Of a stretch of DNA of 51,843 nt, positions 12,990 to 24,900 are shown one piece after another. Every line of letters starts with the position of its first letter. The stretch's first letter is position 1. Source of the stretch: Apostichopus parvimensis (Eukaryota > Echinodermata > Holothuroidea > Aspidochirotida > Stichopodidae); assembly GCA_000934455.1 (NCBI GenBank), contig KN890268.1, forward strand, positions 16,814-68,656, in the 5' to 3' direction. The notes beneath the pieces were generated by a model. It was not told the DNA's origin and did no database searches. It saw only the letters and a list, made by a program, of their open reading frames with translations. The position numbers and the translations under genes are program-made.

Positions 12990-14545
12990 ACCGATTCAGC
13001 TCTAAAGGAGCACTCCTAAAGTTTTCGAATATTTTAAAGTTGGATATCTCGAAAACTGGAATAACTATAAAATTGATACTAGAATTAAGTTTTTGTTCTT
13101 TTTTTCCCTTTTGGAAAATGACGAAATATCATGCAAGACTTAACTTTTTGCCTAAAGTCACCATTATGGAGGTTTCTATAGTGTTCTCCAGCACGTGACT
13201 GGCAGTGACGTCATACTAGACGTTATTTAATACATCACACGACAAAGTCTTAAAAAGATGTAGAAACATTACAAAGTTACAGTACTGAAAATGAACAAAT
13301 TCTGAGTTAATTTCAAAAAATAATTTTTTGCACATTAAACAAATTTATGACATAAAATTGTAACATAACATCTTACTTGCAATGTTTAATATGATTACAT
13401 AGCTATGGCAGTTCTGTAAATCCACACTGAGATAATACTTAGATATATGTAACGAAGAACATCGAAATGTTTGATTAAAGGTCTACGGACATCTATATGA
13501 ATAACATAACAACTTGGCTCGGTGTACGTATACAGTAGTGTTTTAATGCTCACACAGGTTTAATATGTATTGCCGTTATGAGTGAGACATGAATTTGGTT
13601 ACCCTTTCTCCAACACGAACACACAAAGTACTTTAATATGTAAAGTTCTTTTCATATTAACATAGAACTGTGACTATAGAGTTACGAAAATAACTGATCA
13701 TTGCTAATCGTGAAGTGAATCTTTACTCCTTAGTTTCTGTAAAAATACCGTTACATAGTACTAATTTTTCGAGATAATGTAATCTTTGTATGAAAGAAAA
13801 ACTACTTTGCATGACAGAGACATCGATATATGCAGAAACCAAACTAATTGTTTTTGCAGACACTTAATAGGCACTCCCTCTTTACTCAACGTTTTAGAGG
13901 TAAAATAGCAACGGAAGTTCGTGCAACTTTTAATCTAGCACTTTGGATAAAATAAAAAAAAGTTAGAAAGGTAATAAATGCAAAGAAGATAATCACTTCT
14001 CCTGCCAACGAAAGATATTAGTAGATTTTAGTCAATTTTACAAATAAAACTATAATGTTACTATGACTACTAGATAAAAAGCAACAAAAAATACAACAAC
14101 AACAAAAAAAGACATTGAAAAAATGATCTGTTTAGTAAACAAGAAGAAAATTATATAAAAATTAAATTTCAGCCTCATCGATGTGTCAATACTATTTGTA
14201 CACTTTTTGACCACATATGCATATATACTTGGATGGAATTATTACTTATCAAATTGACAAAGAGTAGAAGATGGGAAAGAAATGTTGTTTTACACAGGGA
14301 GCAGTTATTGCATATACGTGCAAAACATGTTGAAAGTTAAACAGGCCAAAAAAAATTAAACTATTAAAAATAAAAATGAACAAAATAATATAACTAACAT
14401 TTTATATTCATATTAATCTTTAATATAACACCAAATCTTTGAAGCAGCAGAAAGATTAAAGGTTATTGAAACACCACCGCAAAAAAAATCTTAGTACCAT
14501 CATATAAGAAAGATTCAGTTTAATTCAAGATTCTTACAGCCCACT
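12990..14545. other. AT-rich intergenic DNA
   Basis: No gene or clear element. 12990-13240 looks like a dispersed non-coding block, but no second copy is in the window. Confidence 0.4.
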
Positions 14546-15030
14546 CACTGGCGGATCCAGGGCCTTTGTTTGGGAGGGGCCAAAGTGGTTTTAGAGTGAT
14601 ATGGGGGAGGGGTCTAAAATTGAAAAATTTTCTATTGCTGAATGCCCTCAGATGCAATTTGGTGCGACAAAAGTGTACAATGGTGATGTTAATTTACTTC
14701 TAAAAAAAATGTTTCCCAGGGGTAATTTTCTAAAATATTTATAAAACAAAGTTGGGATCATCTTTCTCAAGAAATTTTATTTTTCATAGGTTATAAATTT
14801 CTTACAACCAGCCTGTAACTGCAAAATGGTGATAAACTGTAAATCCTCATACTCATACATTTAATTTTAAACCAGAAAACGAAAAGGTTTAGACTAGTCT
14901 ACCATTGCTATTCCTCTCGATTTTTTTAATTTCCAATCATATGATTTAGCGGATGTTCGGAAACACTTTTTGGCTCACCTTTGGGGGGGGGGCATGGCCC
15001 CCGTTGGCCCCCCCCTTGGATCCGCCAGTG
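14546..15030. mobile_element. hAT-type MITE, 485 bp, with perfect 8-bp target duplication
   Basis: Ends are inverted copies of CACTGGCGGATCCA, and both sides carry the 8-bp direct repeat agcccact (14538-14545 and 15031-15038). Eight-bp duplications and CANTGGCGGATCC-like ends are typical of hAT transposons. No transposase frame is present, so the copy is non-autonomous. It contains a 10-G run (14983-14992). Confidence 0.9.
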
Positions 15031-15044
15031 AGCCCACTGCGAAA

Positions 15045-15480
15045 CAAGTATTTCAATACCACCAATTAAAACCTCTTAGAACCACCATAAACTTAAGTTT
15101 TAATACCACCATTAACAGCCTCTTATAGAACCAACATAAAATTATTTTTAATACATATACCACAATTCAAATCCTCTTAGAACCACTGTAAGTTTACATT
15201 TAATACCACAATTAACACCCTCTTATAGAAACACCATAATAATATTTTTTAATACATACCACCATTCCAAACCTCTTAAAGAACCAACATAAAATTATTT
15301 TTAATACATACCACCATTCACAGAATCTTAGAACCACCATAAATTTACACTTAATACCACCATTAACAGCCTCTTATAGAACCAACATAAAATTATTTTT
15401 AATACATACCACCTTTCAAAGCCTCTTAGAACCAACATAAAATTATATTTTAATTCTACCATTCAATACCTTTTAGAGTC
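15045..15480. repeat. Degenerate tandem array of about 55-65 bp units
   Basis: Repeated variants of cctcttagaaccaccataaa, ttaataccaccattaac and aaaattatttttaatacata alternate over about 430 bp immediately right of the hAT MITE. A weaker echo (aaccaccataag, accaccatcat) runs on to about 15740. Confidence 0.8.
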
Positions 15481-16007
15481 ATTACCAAACACAAATGTTA
15501 TACAACAACTAAGTCTTTTATAACCACCACCACCACCACAAAAAAAAAAAAATTATTCTACCTTTTGAGCTATTAATGACCAACATAGAACAAAGTATCT
15601 TAAAAATGATTGTACCATCAATTAAGTCTCTCGCGAACCACCATAAGACACATTTTATTTATACCACTATCAAGCAAAACCTGCTCGACAAATCCACTTT
15701 CTTCACAAAAATACACAAAGCCTCGTGAAACCACCATCATAAAATAAACAATTAGAACGTCAACCAAAACGAGGCATTGTACTAACAACACACACCAAGC
15801 TTATTATTAATATCACCATGCATAATAAAAAAATGTAAATTGATACAACTATAAAACAACCATTGTAGAAACTAAAACAAGAAAAATATCATGTGATTTA
15901 TTAACACCATAAAACAAAGTACTTTGTACCGCTGTGACACCATAAATCTAATAGATAATTCAATAGGATGGTTTGGTAGTCATTTTTCGGTCTTTTACTT
16001 AACTTAA

Positions 16008-16371
16008 AGGGTGGGAAGACTCGCACAAAAAGAAACGTCTAATGACGGTAATCTGACCTAGTTTCGAATGAGGTGTAACAGAAGTGTTAAACACCACCAT
16101 CGATCCCAGAAAATACACACACAACTTGCTATACCGTCGGTAATTAGACACTAGTGTATACAGTCAGTACATACAGCTGCGGTCAATACCCACAGCACAG
16201 TATACAAACAATACAGCGATGGACATCTCAGGTCCAGCTAAAGATAACAAGGTATCACGTTTCATTACTGTCTGCATTTTGTAGCGACACGCACAATACG
16301 TCACTTGCAAGCAACAGAAAGTTAACTTTTTCAGATGGCCGCACGCTGTTTGGGGCGATTCTTCAATGCCT
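16008..16371. mobile_element. TTAA-flanked MITE, copy 1
   Basis: The element is bounded by TTAA on both sides (16004-16007 and 16372-16375) with imperfect inverted ends AGGGTGGGAAGACT and, inverted, AGGCATTGAAGA. It is closely similar along its whole length to 48501-48866. TTAA target duplications are the mark of piggyBac-type transposition. No transposase is present. Confidence 0.85.
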
Positions 16372-16375
16372 TTAA

Positions 16376-18713
16376 GTTTTCCTCTGTTTTCGGTTAGGAC
16401 TACTGTAGGTCTGACATTAAATGCAGATCACTAGAATTATTCTCCTTTGCAGTTTTGTTAAAAGGTCTGGAATGATCCTATCATGCAAATTCGATGATGA
16501 CAGAAGCTCCTAAGTTCAGGGTCTTACAAAAGAAGCCAATAAATCTATTTATACAATGTTGCTGAGCTTCATACAAACCCCTCTTTCAGTCCACAGAACC
16601 TCACAAGGATCAAATCTAACACCGTTTATCCTTGACAAATTTGCAAATGCATCCAAAACCATGGCATTTGTAAATACAAACAAGGCTTGTTAAAAACATT
16701 GTGTTTTTTTTTCTCTTTTTGTTCTGAGCAGAGAAATTTAACAGTCCAAGTTCTAAGTTAGCCATTTGAGAGGTGAGCTTCTGGAAGTTTAAAGGGTCAA
16801 TTTGTGTCTCAAAACCTAAATATGAAATGGAACATTGAGTGCATTTCAAAATTATTTTTTGCCATCTAAATCACCACCCCTTTAACAACTAAGCAATTCG
16901 TGTTGGGCTGCCATGGTAGCATATCACAATATAATGAGCGGTAGTACTGCTTAAACTTAACCGGGTACCCGAATAGGAGACAGAATATGTTGCCATATTT
17001 GTTAACTTTAACCTTTTTTTTTAAAACTTTTTAGAATCATCAGTTTATGGGAATTGAACTCAATATACAGAGTTTTAACATCATCAAAATAGGGGTCAAC
17101 ATATAACTAAGTTGACTGTGTAAGAACATTAAAAGATAAAAAAACACACACACACATTATGAAGTGGTCAAAATATACCCACTGGAAACAACACCTTGAG
17201 TGACTGTTAGTACATAAAATGGCAGCTGCATTGTTAATTTTACAAAACAAAAATATATATAATTTGAAAGAATTTTTCCCACTGAATTAGCCAAAGAAAA
17301 AAAGGGGAGAATAAGTAAGGAAGCAAATAAATCATGAGAAAGGGAAGGATGGAAGTAATTAATTTATGTTTTTAATAACATTTGAGATTATTGGAATATC
17401 ATTTGTCAGTTGCCTTTAACAAGAAAAGTCCCATAACTACATCAATATTTTGTTATACAATGCAATTATATCACTTTTGTATGTATTGTAAGTATGTATG
17501 TATTTTAGATCCTCCTGCAAGCAGGAACTCGAGAAGAAGCCTCATTGGCTTATCAAAGCCGCAAGCTGACCGAAGTCAGTCTCTTAGATTTATATTTAAC
17601 GTCCATGAATATGAATTGTCAACAACTCTGTAACTGGACAACATACATTAATCTTGGAGTGACTCAAACTCTGGGACCTTATGATGAAAAGGCACCAGCG
17701 TTAACCACTGAGTTAACACTTTTATACTTGCATTCAGTAAAACTTCCTTTCAAAAACAAGAAATTAATATCTTCAGGGTACTGCTTCATGAGAAGGTGAT
17801 GATAATAGGACTAAATCCATACACCAGATAATTAATTTAATATTGTTTATCTCTCTCTCCACCTCTCTCTCCACCCACCCACCCACCCACCTCTCTCTCT
17901 CCCTCTCAATGAAAATTTGTTTGAACGGTTGCACCCTTCAGTAAGCACTAAGTACTACAGACATTTTGGTTTACACAAGTATTTTGCAGAGGGCCTTCAA
18001 CTTTCGCAACAAATTATGAAAAAGAATTGCAGAAAGATATAAAGAAAAGTTTAGGAGATAGCAATCTTACTTCTTTCGAAAGTTGAAATAAAAATGAGTG
18101 TCGTCCTATGTTGTTAATGGGTATTGACAGAATACAAGTTAATAACATTTAGTTTTCATCCCATACAGGTAAAATGTTTCATGTAACTGACTCATTCCAT
18201 AAAATTCCACCGTTATCAAAACAAGACAAATTTGAGAAGACATGCGAGTAAGTTTTTTGGCCACCATTTTCAGGTTTCTGATACAATTTTGAAATGCAAA
18301 CAGTGCAGCTTTTGAGAAAATGTTTTATAATATACAAATCTGTTGACATTTTCTAATACTAGCATTGTTGACACTGACAACACTGTTAAATGTTCTCAAC
18401 GAAAAATATGCACAGAGAAATAAATCAAAACATAAAGAGTATAAGCAGAGGCACTATGAAATCACACAGTACATTGAACAGACACCATAAAGGCACAACT
18501 GTAGAACTCTGTTGGGAACCGGAGTAATATTTTTCTGTTTCCTGTTTCCTTTTTTCGTGGGGGGGGGGGGGGGGGAGGTGGAGAGAGAGAGAGGGAGGAA
18601 TACGGGAAATCATTAACAACTTTATCATCACATATGATAACATATCGGTTTGCTTCTTTTGTTAACAGACTGATTACGCGCCGGATCTACAGAGAGACCA
18701 TTTTTGACTTTCT
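16376..18713. other. DPY19L 3' flank and UTR region
   Basis: Holds the DPY19L 3' UTR (extent unknown), a (CA)n run (17144-17156), a TC/CCCA simple repeat (17851-17908) and a 17-G run (18559-18575). A tttag-preceded open stretch on the plus strand at about 17510-17630 was not accepted as an exon. Confidence 0.5.
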
Positions 18714-18915
18714 TCACTCTGTAGCACTGACCTCAATTCTCTGTGAATTGATCTTCTGCGAGACTTTGTTCAGTTTCAGAATCGTATATTCCAGATTCTT
18801 GAAGACTTCCTTGAAGAAGGGACCTGCGTTCCGCTTTAACCTCATACAAGTCGGTTCTTTACCTCGGTTCTCAGCGTCTTCTACGTCCCATATCTCGGGA
18901 AGCGAACATCCCGGC
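18714..18915 (-). CDS. DPY19L1: DPY19L coding exon 21 (stop codon)
   Basis: Residues 663-729, [19 protein letters not shown] to a TGA at 18714-18716. Matches human [13 protein letters not shown]; the tail after about residue 705 is lineage-specific and slightly longer than in human. Acceptor ttctaacaaccag. Confidence 0.94.
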
Positions 18916-21900
18916 CTGGTTGTTAGAAAGAAGAAGGACGAGTGATATTAGAGACACATCTCGTTTTGTAACAGTACAGAAGAAACAGATTTTTGTGGTA
19001 GATTTGTGTCCCATGGCTATTCTGTAACATGCTTCACATTAGGTGACTATGACAGACTATGGCAAACATCCACATACTGTGCTTACAACACATCTACATA
19101 ATCTACACTGTAATAGTCAGCATTACTTTAATATGAGGATGACTTGCACATGGACTACATTAACTGTGCTGCAGTAAAACCTGACCTTCTTTAAAGATGC
19201 CAAGACATACCAAATATCTGGAGGCAACCTTTGTCCACTCATGGACAGAGGCATCAGAGAGAGGTCAGAGGTCAGGACCAGGGACAGCTATGTCACCAGG
19301 GCTCCCTTTTTGCAATCCTCATTTCTCCTTATTAAAGTATATTATAGAAATGTGTATACAATATCCTTAATTTCCCTGGACCATGTTCATATGTTCCTGA
19401 GCTCCCAAACTGACTCTGGACCCCTAGGGCTATATCCCTCTGACCTCCCTGCCCCCCCTCCCCTCCCCTCTCATCAGGCCAACTCATGGAAGTTCATACA
19501 CTGGGTGAATGTTGTTGTTGGACTCACCTGTACCTACGAACACACCAGGAGTACTCTAAAATCACATACTGAACACGCATCTCTCTCAGAGTGCTGTACA
19601 CCTCTCTGGTTGGCTTCCTACTGTATATGGTGTAGACCTTTAAGGTTCTTTCCCTGTGGAGAGAGGAGACATCGAAGATGTAGTAAATCAATCCCAGAGT
19701 TTGTTTGGACTTTTGAGAGATGGATATATATCCAGAGCATGTGTGCTAGCACTTAAACGATAAGGCGATTTATCGACCGTCTAAAGCCAAGGCAAAATTT
19801 TTACGGTTTCATAACCGGAGAATTTTATGACCTACTAAAACATTCATGGCTCATTGATTAACGACATTTTCGATTGTAAGTGGGGAAACAGGTATACGCC
19901 AAGACGAATATTAGATTTTTGAAAGCAGAAAGCATATGAAATGGAAATCGTTAAGGTAAATTCAAGGTGCCTTCTGTACTTTATGGAATATTACTATGAA
20001 AGACCAAGACTGAATAAACAACAAGAAAAGTAATGTCAACAACATATTTATGTAGTGCTTAATACTACATCAGAACAAAAAAAAAACAGTCTGTGGTCTC
20101 TTTACAGACAAAAAAACCAAATCTTGGACAAGATCTTCAGATGCTAAACCACGAATTTGAATTATGCAAAAGAGGAAAATATATTTAAATTTCAAACCAG
20201 TGCATTATGAGTAGAATGAGCCAGTCGCAAAGTACTCAACCACGCTGCCTTATACAAAATATAATTCCGTCCAAGAAAGCTATGATGAAAACCGATATCT
20301 ACTTAAAGTCTTATTGCGAGTCAGTACAATATATTAACGTCTGCTAATACTAGCTTCGACCATAGTTGATATCTCTTAAAATTTTAACAGAATTTTTTTT
20401 TTGCAGGAAGTTGCAAAATTTTCCATTGTTCAGTTTCTTGTAAGAAGGCAAAATTGATGAATAATTATGAGAAAATTGAATAATTTTGACAGGAGTGAAA
20501 CTTATTGTTCCTTGAGGCAGGCCAGTAATTAAATAAATGATAAATGATGAGAAACACGCCAGCTCTCTCGTCATTCAGTGAACCGCCATAATAATTAATG
20601 AATAAGAATGAACATTTAACGTTATATCAGAGAAATATGCAGCAACTTGTGTCTTGTTGCTAGAATAGTAAATGTATAATAAATNNNNNNNNNNNNNNNN
20701 NNNNNNNNNNNNNNNNNNNNNNNNNNNNNNNNNNNNNNNNNNNNNNNNNNNNNNNNNNNNNNNNNNNNNNNNNNNNNNNNNNNNNNNNNNNNNNNNNNNN
20801 NNNNNNNNNNNNNNNNNNNNNNNNNNNNNNNNNNNNNNNNNNNNNNNNNNNNNNNNNNNNNNNNNNNNNNNNNNNNNNNNNNNNNNNNNNNNNNNNNNNN
20901 NNNNNNNNNNNNNNNNNNNNNNNNNNNNNNNNNNNNNNNNNNNNNNNNNNNNNNNNNNNNNNNNNNNNNNNNNNNNNNNNNNNNNNNNNNNNNNNNNNNN
21001 NNNNNNNNNNNNNNNNNNNNNNNNNNNNNNNNNNNNNNNNNNNNNNNNNNNNNNNNNNNNNNNNNNNNNNNNNNNNNNNNNNNNNNNNNNNNNNNNNNNN
21101 NNNNNNNNNNNNNNNNNNNNNNNNNNNNNNNNNNNNNNNNNNNNNNNNNNNNNNNNNNNNNNNNNNNNNNNNNNNNNNNNNNNNNNNNNNNNNNNNNNNN
21201 NNNNNNNNNNNNNNNNNNNNNNNNNNNNNNNNNNNNNNNNNNNNNNNNNNNNNNNNNNNNNNNNNNNNNNNNNNNNNNNNNNNNNNNNNNNNNNNNNNNN
21301 NNNNNNNNNNNNNNNNNNNNNNNNNNNNNNNNNNNNNNNNNNNNNNNNNNNNNNNNNNNNNNNNNNNNNNNNNNNNNNNNNNNNNNNNNNNNNNNNNNNN
21401 NNNNNNNNNNNNNNNNNNNNNNNNNNNNNNNNNNNNNNNNNNNNNNNNNNNNNNNNNNNNNNNNNNNNNNNNNNNNNNNNNNNNNNNNNNNNNNNNNNNN
21501 NNNNNNNNNNNNNNNNNNNNNNNNNNNNNNNNNNNNNNNNNNNNNNNNNNNNNNNNNNNNNNNNNNNNNGAGATATATTTATTAAAGGATAAAATTATGG
21601 AATTTTAGGAATCCGACAGAAGGATACCATCAAATGAAAGATTTTTGGCAAATATCAAAACCAAAAACCAGCTGTAGAAACCTTCAAATTAAAAATAAAG
21701 GAGGGGATATCTACTGGTAATCCAACACACAAACATACAACCGACTAGGACTGTGTAGAGCATCAATCAAATAAAACATGTATGGTCCTAAAAAAAACAA
21801 TTAAAATGCTATAAATGTATTTGCTTGCTACAGTTGCTGGCAAATTATATGAAGATTTTGAAACACAAAGTTTTGTCTAACTAATAAGCTTTTACTTAAG

Positions 21901-24900
21901 TAAAATGAACACTGAAACTAAAGCTTGTAACTTCTTGTAAGAATGCAAAATTGATGAATCATTATGAGAGAATTGAAGCTTATGGTTCCTTGAGGCATGC
22001 CAATAATTAGATAAGTGCTACATGATGATCTCACGTCATGCCGTGAACCACCGTAATAATGAATAAAATGAACATTAAAACGTTGTCGGAGAAATGCAGC
22101 AACTTGTGTCTTGTTGCCAGGGAATTAAGTCAAATGAAAACAGAAACTAAAAAGCTTTTATCATCTTTAATGCCCATTTTACTACAAACCGAAAAAGGCA
22201 AAACATTTACAAATCTTTTGCAACTTAAAAAGAAAACCTATTCCACAAAAATATTTCACGATCCATATCTGGCATTTTGTTTCCTCATTGTTGCTAACTT
22301 ATGAATGTTTTATCTTTTTTAGTTTTGTTTTCCTTTCGGTAATACTAAATTTCACATGAATAGAACTTATTATATCTTGGAAATTCAGATTTACATTTCC
22401 ACAGATAATACTGTAGTATATTTAGACAGTAACACAAAGAGAGAGAATTTCATTATCTCTCTCTCTCTACAAAATTTACCCATCAATAAAATGAATATTC
22501 CAAGGAAAATACGTGACAACAGCCAGTTGGGACAATTTCCTAATGCTAATACCTCTCTAAATTGTACTCCAATATCATGCTCTCAAAGCACTGGTATTGA
22601 CAGTACAAACAGTTCCTAAACTTGATCTGATAGAAACATGATAGTCATACTGCTCGTACTCACAATACGAGTGCTCTGAAGCAGGACATAACACTACAGT
22701 ATAGAAAAAAATGTCCCAACTGGGTGGTGACAACTATGTCAAACATTGTTTTTTCCCTTTTGTCTTTTACCTCATTTCTGTGTCTTCATAGTGAGGGTGG
22801 TTCACGATAGGCCGACCTGTTGATAGTTTGACGGCTGACGTGGTTGGCATCGCCCCCGCAAATACCGCATCTGTTAAAACGATCAGAAGTCAGGAAATAA
22901 TATTCCATCATCATCAATTATTGATCTGAACAATACATCCATTGATGCTGCTAAATGACACACAGCCTAACCACAGAGATAACAGCAATAGAGAGAATCG
23001 TGCAGGGAATATTGCCTGTACTTCTTGGTCTCTTACCATTTAAGGTGTACTGTTTGTTTGAATAATGACTCTGTAGTCCTTCAAACAAGACAAGCTATAA
23101 TTTTATTAACTGGATCCTCTTTACTCCATTGAAGTCATTAAAAGGACCCTTGATATTCTCTTTTATTGAGTTGGTAAGATAACAACTACCAAAAAAAGTG
23201 TCCCACCAACTTTTATTAATATATACTATTTCCATTAAAATTCTCCTCTATTGAAAAAGAATTATGCCAAATTGATTTATTCCTTGACATTGGTGGCTTT
23301 TTCCTTTTCGTAATCTACCATCATGGTAAAAACCAATACCATGGCAAATTCACTGTGCAGATTTAACAGGCATTTAGAATAACATGTGTCTTCAGCAATG
23401 GGTTACATTCAAGGTATTTGTAGAAGAAAGATTTAAGATTAATAAGCAATCAGGGACTAATTAATTTATTTCCTAATTTCCCATCAGTCCATTCAACTCC
23501 CTTTTAATTACTCTACATTCAAGCTCAAAAGACTGTCAAATGTGGCACAAACAGGTTTTATGAACTGACACAAAATGTCAGAGATATCATTGATTCATAT
23601 ACTGTGAATATAGTGACTGTGAATGACTGCAACATCACGATGGGTATTGTTTTTTTGTTTTTATGCAAATTATGCAAATGTTACATAACTAGACTGATAT
23701 TAAATGAGAACAAACTGTATCAAAGACCCTCATAAATAAAAAATAAAAAATTCTTGCAGTCATTTCTGACAATTTGATTGAGAGACTTATAGGTATGCTG
23801 TATTGGCCCCAAATATGCTACATATTCAAATATGGTCACCTTTGGTCAAAATTCTTGAACTGTTTTTATTACAACTTTTGAGAAAATTGTTCACACTGAG
23901 ACATTCAGTCATCTTGTGTGTTCCTTAAAAATGTCTGAGAACAATTTGGAGAGTAAAGACATTCAGAAAAGTACTTTTTGAAAACTTCTAGCAATTATAG
24001 GGTGCTATTATTTGGGGCCTATACTGACTACCTTTAAAGAGAGACAGTGTTTAATAGGGCAGCATTACTATACATGCAGTACTTTACATTCAGACTATAA
24101 ACACCACACATATTTAATATGAACGGTCAAGCACACAAACATCTATCTCATACACTGACACACGAAAAACATAAGATTGTTCTCTTCAGTAAAAAAAAAA
24201 ATGTGTACCATACAGAATTTTGAGGTCATCGAAATGGGACCATTTCCACCACTGAAGCGGATTTTTAATTGAAGTGTAAGGTTCATCATTTTGGAACAAG
24301 ATAATGTAATCATCAAATACTTTTTGAATAACGTTCCAATTAAGAGAAATCTACGTTCTTGCGACCTTTTGGATATTCCTGGTTTCTCAATTTATTAACC
24401 GTTTTTTTTCATAACAGAAAGTCTGGTGTCCCACAAGTTTAACAAAATGCTTCAATTATTGCAATCCGCAACCTTTGTTGAAGTTTCTACTTCATATGGT
24501 TCGTGGGGCTATTTCGGTGGAGAAGAGAGGCAGTCTACCAGATTAAGTGCCTCAGCTTTCCATTTAACCAGGGTTGAAAAAGAGTCATGGCTCACGCCAC
24601 TAAAGTTTTAAAAGTCAAGTGACTCGAACAAGTTTGTAAAGTTCAATCACACATGAATTCCGTACTAGATACTTTCACAAATTATAGACAAATTTGACAA
24701 CATTTCTATCTTTACCACCTAAAATGCTATAAAGATGGTTTTGACTTAAAGATGCAGAAAGTTTCCATCAACTTTGGTTCAACACTAACAACCACAGCCA
24801 ACGGAGTATTCCTTTAACATGTGAGTATAGTCTACTAGCATTTGGCAAATCCTCTGCAGAAAGCACATTCAAGTAAACAACAACACTCCAATCAAAACAA

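Noticed and set aside
17510-17799. Plus-strand exon after a tttag acceptor-like site
   Set aside because: Two competing frames, no known motif, no matching neighbouring exon on the plus strand.
19241-19756. 171-codon plus-strand open frame
   Set aside because: Overlaps DPY19L exon 20 on the opposite strand; the minus-strand reading is the conserved one.
20672-21592. 306-codon frame
   Set aside because: Runs through the N gap.
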